Source of the DNA: CAYREX01 sp964423505
GTDB taxonomy: Bacteria > Fermentibacterota > Fermentibacteria > Fermentibacterales > JCC-6
Length of the DNA stretch: 64,000 bases
NCBI GenBank assembly: GCA_964423505.1
Contig: CAYREX010000015.1
Span: 1-64,000 of the forward strand
Reading direction: 5' to 3'
Made by a program: the position numbers and the translations under genes. This document shows positions 15,771 through 22,415 of this stretch, one piece after another. The notes under the pieces were generated by a model, which saw only the letters and a list, made by a program, of their open reading frames with translations, made no database searches and was not told the DNA's origin. How positions within the stretch are numbered: the first letter of the stretch is position 1; each line of letters begins with the position of its first letter.

Positions 15771-16086
15771 GATGCCCGGTGGGCCCGGCGACGGAGCAGT
15801 GAGCATACTCGCGCCCGTTGCATTTGTCCGCCCGCGCCGGGATGCCCCCCCGTCCGGGCACCTCCCCGGAGCGGCATATAGAGGCTGCGCTGGTGGACCT
15901 CTGATTTTGGAAACAAAGGGCTGCGGCAGCTCTGGCGCTGGCCGCAGCGATTCTGGCCCTGGCGTGCCTGCAGGGCCTGGAGGATACCGAGGGTCCACAG
16001 CCCTCGGACCTGTCCCTTGAGCTTCTGGAGTGGAGGAGGATTCCGGCAGCGGCGAAAGTCATATCGTCCGTCTGCGGGTTGATCAT
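15748..16086 (-). CDS. Short ORF with strong ribosome binding site, uncertain
   Basis: ATG 16086 is preceded at ideal spacing by GAAGGAGG. The frame gives 112 residues (MINPQTDDMTFAAAGILLHSR...), but beyond about residue 30 it is Arg/Ala/Ser-rich and looks like a non-coding frame. It also runs into the end of purE. Either the gene is much shorter or frameshifted, or only the start survives. It follows the small gene at 16127-16282 on the same strand. Function unknown. Confidence 0.25.
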   Translation of the reverse strand: MINPQTDDMTFAAAGILLHSRSSRDRSEGCGPSVSSRPCRHARARIAAASARAAAALCFQNQRSTSAASICRSGEVPGRGGIPARADKCNGREYAHCSVAGPTGHPTRQVSA

Positions 16087-16126
16087 GAGACCTCCTTCGT
16101 GGGTGTGGTGACCCGAAGGAATATGA

Positions 16127-16282
16127 TCAGCCCCTCCGCCAATCAGACGGTATCCGAGAGTACAGAAGCAATGATGCACAACCCTTCTGGACTTCCTCCT
16201 CGACCATCTGCCTCATGGCTTCAGTGTCGCACAGAAGCCTCTGGACATCTGCCTCGGATTGTGTCACTTTACCGTTGGCCAT
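16127..16282 (-). CDS. 51-residue small protein of unknown function
   Basis: ATG 16282 has a near-perfect AAAGGAGG site six bases upstream. The product begins MANGKVTQSEADVQRLLCDT and continues with an acidic helix (EAMRQMVEEEVQKG), ending RIPSDWRRG. The helical, charged leader shape with Cys residues resembles precursor peptides or small regulators, but I recognise no family. It lies downstream of a methyltransferase on the same strand (235-base gap) and upstream of a second RBS-preceded short frame. A link to the methyltransferase is inference only. Confidence 0.4.
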   Translation of the reverse strand: MANGKVTQSEADVQRLLCDTEAMRQMVEEEVQKGCASLLLYSRIPSDWRRG

Positions 16283-16517
16283 CGTCTTCCTCCTTTGGGC
16301 TTGTGGATGTTGTCGTTGAAACAAAACCCAACCGAGGGGATGATGGCCACCTCCCAATCAGCCGCTATGAGTTCACAGAATAAATAGGGACACAATCCAG
16401 CTCCGGCCTTTCTTTCACACCCGGCCATCTACTCTGTGCTTACTGGCTAGCCGAACGGGCTCAACACTATAGGTGCTCTAAAAGTATTAACTTGTAGCTA
16501 GCCGGTGATAAATCAGC

Positions 16518-17354
16518 CTACAACCGGGGTTTTCGAAAGAGGTATGCGTCCTGGGCTGCGTCAGTAGCTCCCATCTCTACGAAACTGACGAGTTCAAGCT
16601 TGTTTCCTGACAGCCGTTCGAAAGAGCCCTGCGGGTGATATGCTCCACATATGTTGGATCCGCCGTATTTGTTCTCCCGAACGACTATCTCACCTGTAAG
16701 GAAGCGTGATTGCTGTTCCTCGGTGAGACTGTCAATTCGAGGACGGCCGTGAGCAGTAAGGACAATGCTTCCACCGGGACGGGTCACCCTGGCTAATTCG
16801 CCAATCCAGAATTCCTGAGATGATACAGGCAGGTGGGTGAAGACGGATATTGCGTAGACTAAGCCGAAAGTTTCATCAGCGTAGTCCAGCGGAGACAGAG
16901 CTCCGTTGGTGGACACCTTGCAGAAGCCCAGGTTTCTACTGCACCATGCGACCAGCTTGGGATTGTAGTCGCATCCATGAACCTCGATGTCAGGGAAGGC
17001 TCGCCAGAAACGCAGGGTACGTCCGCAGCCACATCCGAAATCCAGAAGCGGTGTTACTCCCCCCCCCCCCCNNNNNNNNNNGATAGTAATCCCATTATCA
17101 TGGAGCAGAGTCAGCATCCAACCCATTCCCCTCATGCCGTTGTAGTGGAAATCCAATACCCTGAACAGGCCGCAGACCAGATAGACCAGATATGGAGGAG
17201 GTGAGGGAAGCCCATCAGGCGCGCCCTCTCTGGCGAGCTTCCTGTTTTCCCGTACAAGGTCCCGGTCGAGAAGGTACTTGGTCCTGTCGATGTATGTCTT
17301 CAGCAGTACGCGCAGCCTCAACATGTCCATGAGGCGAACGAGTTGCTTTTTCAT
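16518..17354 (-). CDS. SAM-dependent methyltransferase, interrupted by an assembly gap
   Basis: Class I Rossmann methyltransferase. Motif I is LLDFGCGCGRTLRFW, the acidic SAM ribose ligand lies in HGCDYNPK, and the later motifs appear as FGLVYAISVFTHL and ELARVTRPGGSIVLTAHG. Such enzymes transfer methyl from SAM to small molecules, sugars or lipids; the acceptor cannot be predicted. I start at ATG 17354 (MKKQLVRLMDML) because GGAG lies just upstream; longer in-frame starts exist. Ten N at 17072-17081 next to a run of 13 C fall immediately before motif I, so exact length and frame across the gap are unproven. GC content is lower than in the surrounding genome. Confidence 0.7.
   Translation of the reverse strand: MKKQLVRLMDMLRLRVLLKTYIDRTKYLLDRDLVRENRKLAREGAPDGLPSPPPYLVYLVCGLFRVLDFHYNGMRGMGWMLTLLHDNGITIXXXXGGGGVTPLLDFGCGCGRTLRFWRAFPDIEVHGCDYNPKLVAWCSRNLGFCKVSTNGALSPLDYADETFGLVYAISVFTHLPVSSQEFWIGELARVTRPGGSIVLTAHGRPRIDSLTEEQQSRFLTGEIVVRENKYGGSNICGAYHPQGSFERLSGNKLELVSFVEMGATDAAQDAYLFRKPRL
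17072..17081. other. Assembly gap (10 N) beside a 13-base C run
   Basis: Ten N follow CCCCCCCCCCCCC at 17059-17071. A scaffold join or unresolved homopolymer is likely. The true distance between the two sides is unknown. Confidence 0.95.
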
Positions 17355-17534
17355 CAAGCTCCAATCCTGCTTCAGGAATCGAGCTGGTATACCGCACTGT
17401 CGTTGCATCCATGCAAGCATACCTTCACAGAACAGAAGCCAGCAACCAGTAGTCCATTTGATAACTCCCAGCGAGATCTGAGGGCACGGGAGTTGAGTTG
17501 GGCTTAAGTTCGAAATGCATGCAGAATAGTGCAC

Positions 17535-17979
17535 CGACAGCTATCCAGGGACACCCAGATCCGCGCACCTCATGCAGAGCCTCCCTTTCGTCATTGGTGC
17601 CTTTCCTTACCGCTTTCCTGGCTGGTTGAGATCACCTGAATCATGTGACTCAGGCGGTGGGACCTGCCATCGATGTTGACCGCGTGGAAGCCTGGAGCCG
17701 TCACATCGACCGACGGCATGACCGCCGACTCGTACCGGATGCCGCCGGGCCGCCTGGCCCATATTTCCCTCGGCGATAGTCAAGGGTGAAGGGCATCCGC
17801 CGTGTGGTCTACGACGACTCCACGAAGCCTTCGGTACCATCGAGTGGGAGTAGCCCCTGGCGGGACTACATCCGTGCGGGTCGGCCGGATCGGAACCCCG
17901 CCGGGCTGAGCGGGATGTATAGTAGGACGTTCGACCGCATGATTACCGCCCCTCGGGGCTCCGGGAAAGGCTGCTCACC
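17535..17979. other. Gene-free stretch
   Basis: No frame here has a start with ribosome binding site and protein-like composition. A short plus-strand frame near 17786 (VKGIRRVVYDDSTK) might be a relic. I see no repeat, RNA gene or terminator. Confidence 0.4.
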
Positions 17980-19545
17980 ATGAAGGCGATGCTCTCCCTG
18001 CTCCTGCTCACCGTTCTGGCTCTCCCCGTTCAGGCCTCGGACCTCCTGCTCGTGGAGCGGGACATCCGGGACCTGGAGGGGGACACGCTGCTGGACGACC
18101 TGGACGTTCTGCACATCTCCGTGGACTGGATGCTCGCGCTGGGTACCCCGGATCTGGCGGAGCGGGTCGACGTGTCGGTTATCCTCGAGGGTCCGGTGGA
18201 CCTGGAGACCCTCCGGATGGCCTTCGTGCGGAACGAGGAGGGCGCCGCCGCCGCGGAGGCTCTCGGAGAGGTCCTCCTGCAGAGGGAGGACGTGGTACTC
18301 CTCAGGATCGCAGACGGGACCGTCCCGCCCGCCGCGGTGCCGGGCATTCACATGATCCGGCCCCTGCGGGTCCACGAGCCGAGGGCCCTGGAGCCCTTTC
18401 GTCCCGCCGGGATCGACAGCGACCCCGTCATCGCCGACCTGGTGGCTGCGGTGGATCAGGACACGGTTCTGGCGGTGATCCAGCACCTGGAGGACTACGG
18501 CACCCGCCTCTGCGTCGCCCCCGAGTTCGACGAGGCGTGCGCCTGGGTCGAGACGCGGTTCGAGTCCTGGGGCCTGGAGGCGGAGATCCAGCCGTTCTCC
18601 TTCAACTACTACGGGACGACCTACGAGAGCGCCAACGTGATAGCCGAGCTGCCGGGCTCCGTGGAGCCGGACGCCATCGTGATAATCTGCGGCCACCTCG
18701 ATTCAATCAGCTGGGACAACCCCTACGTCACCGCCCCCGGGGCGGACGACAACGCCAGCGGCTGCGCCGCGGTCCTTGAGGGAGCCCGCCTCTTCAGCCA
18801 GATGGACTTCCACCACACGGTGCGCTTCATCTGCTTCGGCGCCGAGGAGCTGGGGCTCATCGGGAGCGACTACTACGCAACGCTCGCCGCCGCGGCGGGG
18901 GACTCCATCATCGCGGTTGTGAACCTGGACATGCTCCTCTACGCGCCGGACTCCCTGCGAACCCTCTGGGTCCCCTACAACACCGCCTCCACCTACCTGG
19001 CCTTCGACCTGCTGGACGCCGCCGGAACCTACGTCCCGGAGCTGGACGTGGAGGTGGAGTACGCGCCCGGGGCCACTTACAGCGATCACGCCTCCTTCTG
19101 GCAGCAGGGCTACCCCGCGGTGCTGGGCATCGAGGTAGGTGTGGACCAGAACCCCCACTACCACAGCCCCACCGACCTGCTCGCCAACTACATGGAGTAC
19201 TTCCCCTTCGGGACGGAGTGCGTCCGGACGGCCCTTGCGGTGGCCGCCGTCTACGCGCAGCCGGTGGGGACGGGGATCGGGGAGGGAGCCGCCGGGGGGA
19301 TCCCGGCCCTGGAGGTCTCGCCGGTCCCGGCCTCGGGCAGCATGACGGTGCGCCTGCCCGGAGCCTCCACCGGAGGCTCGATCCGGGTCCTGGACCTGGC
19401 GGGTCGGGTCCGCCTGTCCGCTCGACTTGTCCCGGGAGGGGAGGAGGCGCTGCTGGACGTCTCCGGTCTTCCCTCCGGCACCTACCTGGTGGAGGCGGTG
19501 GCCGGGAGCCGACGGGCCACCCGCGCGGCGGTCGTTCTCCGCTAG
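17980..19545 (+). CDS. Secreted M28-family zinc aminopeptidase with sorting domain
   Basis: The 521-residue protein has a signal peptide (MLSLLLLTVLALPVQA), a propeptide-like N-terminal domain and an M28 peptidase domain from about residue 155 to 420. All five metal ligands are present: His in ICGHLDS (~239), bridging Asp in PGADDNASG (~256), catalytic and ligand Glu in GAEELGLIGS (~288-289), Asp in VNLDM (~316) and His in NPHYHSPTD (~394). It should remove N-terminal residues from peptides outside the cytoplasm. The C-terminus is a FlgD-like sorting tag (SPVPASGSMTVRLP, IRVLDLAGRVRLS, LPSGTYLVEAV). It stands alone, with a hairpin (19565-19582) just after the stop. Confidence 0.88.
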   Translation: MKAMLSLLLLTVLALPVQASDLLLVERDIRDLEGDTLLDDLDVLHISVDWMLALGTPDLAERVDVSVILEGPVDLETLRMAFVRNEEGAAAAEALGEVLLQREDVVLLRIADGTVPPAAVPGIHMIRPLRVHEPRALEPFRPAGIDSDPVIADLVAAVDQDTVLAVIQHLEDYGTRLCVAPEFDEACAWVETRFESWGLEAEIQPFSFNYYGTTYESANVIAELPGSVEPDAIVIICGHLDSISWDNPYVTAPGADDNASGCAAVLEGARLFSQMDFHHTVRFICFGAEELGLIGSDYYATLAAAAGDSIIAVVNLDMLLYAPDSLRTLWVPYNTASTYLAFDLLDAAGTYVPELDVEVEYAPGATYSDHASFWQQGYPAVLGIEVGVDQNPHYHSPTDLLANYMEYFPFGTECVRTALAVAAVYAQPVGTGIGEGAAGGIPALEVSPVPASGSMTVRLPGASTGGSIRVLDLAGRVRLSARLVPGGEEALLDVSGLPSGTYLVEAVAGSRRATRAAVVLR

Positions 19546-19564
19546 CCCGGCTTTTCCCCCGCGA

Positions 19565-19582
19565 CTCCGGACTCCTCCGGAG
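19565..19582 (+). terminator. Hairpin after the M28 peptidase gene
   Basis: CTCCGGA, loop CTCC, TCCGGAG, 20 bases after the stop codon. No T-run follows, so termination is only suggested. Confidence 0.4.
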
Positions 19583-19681
19583 AAGCCTCCGGCAGGGTGG
19601 GCTCGTGCCGCCGTCCTGCTCTCCGGGAACATTTCCTATCAAATAGGTATACATTCACCGTCCCCAACGAAAGGAGAGCCC

Positions 19682-20059
19682 TTGAAGAGGACCCTGCTGA
19701 CCGGGATGGTGCTCGCGACCATCGCCTTCGCCTTCACCGTAACGGACGCTGCGGAAACCGGCATCCGGGGGTGCGGCGACTGCGCACCGGTCGAAAGCGC
19801 GGACTGCGTCTGCGACGAGGACTGCGGGTGCGAAGAGGCCTGCGACTGCGGCGAGGCCTGCGAGTGCGAGACCGCCTGCGACTGCGACGAGGCCTGCACC
19901 TGCGACTGCGGGTGTGCGGAGGCCGAGGCCTGCGCCTGCGGCGAGGACTGCGAGTGCGACTGCGGGTGCGGCGGTAGCCCCGAACCGGCCCGCGAAGGGT
20001 GTGACGGGACCGCCCCGGAGGCCGGGCGCGGCTGCGGCTCGGGGGGTTGCGGCGACTGA
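19682..20059 (+). CDS. Exported cysteine-rich acidic repeat protein
   Basis: The TTG start at 19682 is fixed by the AAAGGAG site six bases upstream. It gives 125 residues: a signal peptide (LLTGMVLATIAFAFTVTDA) and then a mature chain dominated by Cys, Asp, Glu, Ala and Gly in CxC/CxxxC spacing (ADCVCDEDCGCEEACDCG, CECDCGCGG). About one residue in four of the mature part is Cys. This composition suggests metal binding or an extracellular disulfide-rich structure. It is not a classical metallothionein, because it is exported. No homologous family is recognised. A perfect 26-base palindrome follows the stop. Confidence 0.6.
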   Translation: MKRTLLTGMVLATIAFAFTVTDAAETGIRGCGDCAPVESADCVCDEDCGCEEACDCGEACECETACDCDEACTCDCGCAEAEACACGEDCECDCGCGGSPEPAREGCDGTAPEAGRGCGSGGCGD

Positions 20060-20083
20060 TCCGGTACGCGCCCCGGAATGAGA

Positions 20084-20109
20084 GCGGGACCGGCTCGAGC
20101 CGGTCCCGC
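20084..20109. terminator. Perfect 26-base palindrome
   Basis: GCGGGACCGGCTC followed by its exact reverse complement, 25 bases after the stop of the Cys-rich gene. It can form a very stable hairpin; there is no T-tract. It is probably the transcript end for the Cys-rich gene. Confidence 0.55.
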
Positions 20110-20330
20110 CATCGCATCCCCGGGTTCGGGGATACCCCAGGTCGCTGAGCGCGGGAGCCACGCCCATCTCCGACCGGACGGCTTCGTACCGCGGGGGTGC
20201 GGCCCAGTAGACCTCCACGCGGTCCAGCATGGCGGAGTCCAATGGAAGAGGCTCGCGTTCCCCCGGATCTAGGTCCAGACGTTACACCATCAGCGCGTCG
20301 TCGGCGGGGATCCGTACCACCTTTCGGGGG
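20110..20330 (-). pseudogene. Protein fragment with an in-frame stop
   Basis: A minus-strand frame reads KVVRIPADDALMV, stop (TAA, plus coordinates 20282-20284), RLDLDPGEREPLPLDSAML, DRVEVYWAAPPRYEAVRSEM, GVAPALSDLGYP. The protein-like composition on both sides of the stop suggests a nonsense-mutated gene. Its 5' side is lost at the left edge of repeat copy G. The family is not recognised. Confidence 0.35.
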
Positions 20331-20351
20331 GGCCTTCCGGAGGGCGATCAT

Positions 20352-20470
20352 AGGGGAGCCCATCTGCGATGTCGCTCGGGAGATTCGTTGACCCGCTGCG
20401 GGATGCCGGATATGCTACGAGCCAGCGCCGGCTCCAGAGGGAACGGAGTCCGGCTTCCCATGGGCCGCTG
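20352..20470 (+). mobile_element. Repeat copy G: leader only
   Basis: GGGGAGCCC near 20353 through GTCGCTCGGGAGATTCGTTGAC to the TCCGGCTTCCCATGGGCC-like end near 20469 matches the repeat leader. No transposase codons remain. It carries an intact promoter and is followed by the ChaN-like gene. This is the last copy; the remaining 43 kb has none. Confidence 0.75.
20388..20416 (+). promoter_or_regulatory. Outward promoter of copy G
   Basis: TTGACC at 20388-20393, 17 bases, TATGCT at 20411-20416, 100 bases before the ChaN-like start. Confidence 0.65.
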
Positions 20471-20515
20471 TACGGGATGCGGCCTCCGGCGCGCACCATT
20501 TCATCCGGAGATCGA

Positions 20516-21322
20516 ATGACGGCTGCCGTTCTTGCATGGATTGCTCTCTGCACCGGGTTCACGGAGCAGGCACTGGCAGCGGTGACGGTTCCGCCGGGCA
20601 CCATCGTGTCCGGCAGCGACACCGTGACCGTCGACCGGATGCTCTCCGTACTCTCCGAGGCCGACGTGGTGTTCATCGGGGAGAAGCACGACGACCCGCT
20701 GGCCCACGCCTGGGAGCTCCACATCTGGAGCAGGATGGCCTCGCCGGAGAGGGCGCTTGCGCTGGAGATGTTCGAGACCGACGTCCAGGAGCTGCTTGAC
20801 GGATACCTGGAGGGAGAGGTGACCGGCGAGGAGTTCCTCGCCGGCAGCAGGCCCTGGGGCAACTACCTCTGGGACTACGCGCTTCTGGTGGAGCTGGCCA
20901 GGTTCCGTGGTTACCGCGTGATAGCGGCCAACGTGCCGAGGCACTACGCCTCCGATGTGGCCAGGGGGGGATGGGAGGCCCTGGCGGGCCAGGAGTTCTT
21001 CGGGGAGCTGGACGTGGATTCGTCCAGCGCGCTCTACCGCGATCTCTTCCTGGAGACAATGGGGCTCGTTGGGGAGCGGATGCACGAGATGCCCATGGAC
21101 CCCATGGACATGTACAGGGCCCAGCTGCTCAAGGACGAAGTGATGACGGAGTCCGTGGCCGGGGAGCGTTGCGTCTTCATATGCGGCAGCTTTCACAGCG
21201 ACTACCGCTCGGGAATACCGGACCAGCTTCCGGAGGAGACAATCTTCATGACGGTGAAGGTCCTGGCCGAAGGGGAGGAGTACTCCCCGGAGCTGGCGGA
21301 CTTCGTCGTCATCCCACCCTGA
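20516..21322 (+). CDS. ChaN-family (DUF399) exported protein
   Basis: A 268-residue protein with an N-terminal signal sequence (VLAWIALCTGFTEQALA). ChaN-type landmarks: VVFIGEKHDDPLAHAWEL, ALEMFETDVQELLDGYL, GNYLWDYALLVELARFRGYRVIAANVP, and CGSFHSDYRSGIPDQL near the C-terminus. ChaN relatives bind haem and are linked to iron uptake; some are tied to exopolysaccharide or peptidase-like folds. I chose ATG 20516 because CGGAG precedes it and the signal peptide starts there. It is the gene placed after repeat copy G. The neighbouring gene at 21465 is convergent. Confidence 0.8.
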   Translation: MTAAVLAWIALCTGFTEQALAAVTVPPGTIVSGSDTVTVDRMLSVLSEADVVFIGEKHDDPLAHAWELHIWSRMASPERALALEMFETDVQELLDGYLEGEVTGEEFLAGSRPWGNYLWDYALLVELARFRGYRVIAANVPRHYASDVARGGWEALAGQEFFGELDVDSSSALYRDLFLETMGLVGERMHEMPMDPMDMYRAQLLKDEVMTESVAGERCVFICGSFHSDYRSGIPDQLPEETIFMTVKVLAEGEEYSPELADFVVIPP

Positions 21323-21464
21323 CCGTAGCATCCCCCGCGCATGGTCCACCAGCAGCAGTCTGCCTATCAGGCATCCTTGCGGGGTCCGCCCGTAGGGGGC
21401 GACTGCCCGCGGGTGGAGTTGCCGCCCTTTCGAGCCACCCTGTCTGTCCTGAAGTGACCGTCGG

Positions 21465-22247
21465 TCAGAACGACGCCTTCAGGGCACCCCAGGTGGACTC
21501 GGACAGCGCTGTGCCGATCAGCTCCAGCTCGGCTATCCAGTAGCCTCCCGCCCCGTCCGAGTACGACCAGAAGACGGTTCCTCTCGACTCGGAGTATGCC
21601 AGCCCCAGGGACTGGTCGGTCTGGAGGGGCATGTCGGCGATGCCCTCGAGCGAGGGGCCTCCGGCTCCCATCCTGTAGACCCAGAGCCGCCCGTCCCAGT
21701 AGCAGGTCACGCCGACCATCGCGTCTCCGGCGTCCTCCCAGGCGCAGAGGCCGCTGGCGTAGACGCCGGAGGGCATCCCGGGGAGGTCGCACGTCTGGTG
21801 TTGAGTCAGGCTGGTGTCCATGGCGCAGACGCCGGGAGGGGAGACCCTGCACTGCCAGAGCATTCCGACTGCCGCGTCCATGCCCCTGCCGCCGTCTTCC
21901 AGCGGGTTCTGCCTGGATGACCAGGAGAGGCCCCCGTTCAGGTAGACCAGCGGGTCGGACATGTCGTTCGCATAGAGCCTGTCGCCCAGCCGGCTTACAC
22001 CGAAGGGCTGGCCGTTCCCGGGCGCCAGCGAGAGGGAGAGACGGAAGCTCCCGTCTTCTGCGTCCACGACGTAGACCCGCAGGTCGGAGGGGGAGACGAG
22101 CAACAGCCCGTCCGGCTCGAGGAAGTCCAGCCCCCTGACCGACTCCGCGCAGGTCAGCTGGAACCGGTTAACTACCTCTAGCTCGAGAGCGTTCGAGCCG
22201 GTGACTAAGAGAGCCATCAACGAAAGGGTCAAGCTCCTGGAGGACAT
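21465..22247 (-). CDS. Exported beta-propeller-like protein of unknown function
   Basis: ATG 22247 has GGAG eight bases upstream. The 260-residue product has a signal peptide (LTLSLMALLVTGSNA), followed by repeats of short strands of the type VRGLDFLEPDGLLLVSPSDLRVYVVDAEDG, FGVSRLGDRLYANDMSDP, SLGLAYSESRGTVFWSYSDG. This suggests a propeller of weak similarity. It has several Cys residues but no sorting tag or lipobox. Function unknown. It is divergent from the FG-GAP/PQQ-like gene at 22416, with which it may share a promoter region. Confidence 0.5.
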   Translation of the reverse strand: MSSRSLTLSLMALLVTGSNALELEVVNRFQLTCAESVRGLDFLEPDGLLLVSPSDLRVYVVDAEDGSFRLSLSLAPGNGQPFGVSRLGDRLYANDMSDPLVYLNGGLSWSSRQNPLEDGGRGMDAAVGMLWQCRVSPPGVCAMDTSLTQHQTCDLPGMPSGVYASGLCAWEDAGDAMVGVTCYWDGRLWVYRMGAGGPSLEGIADMPLQTDQSLGLAYSESRGTVFWSYSDGAGGYWIAELELIGTALSESTWGALKASF

Positions 22248-22415
22248 GCGTGTCACTCCTCTCCTGAAGATGATTGTGACCGGACGCACCGCGGTCAACT
22301 CCGGCGGAGGCCGTCCATCGAGGCTCCCTGGAGCCCTCGCAGAGCATCGGCTCATTGACCGGCGACACTCTCCGGTTTATCAAGGCCACATAACCAAGGA
22401 CGAGCGGAGGCAGGC

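Noticed and set aside
16440..16510. Imperfect GGCTAGC/GCTAGCC inverted repeat as a terminator or attachment site
   Set aside because: One mismatch, a 40-base loop and no partner site; too weak to call.
16386..17570. GGGACAC motifs on both sides of the methyltransferase (16389 and 17548) as an element boundary
   Set aside because: The similarity is only about 10 bases and the flanks do not extend as a repeat.
50..20470. Array considered as a chromosomal integron
   Set aside because: No tyrosine integrase and no attC-like folded site; the repeated part is transposase 3' sequence with a promoter in every unit, whereas integron cassettes usually lack promoters.
50..20470. Prophage origin of the accessory region
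   Set aside because: No phage structural, replication or lysis gene is recognisable.
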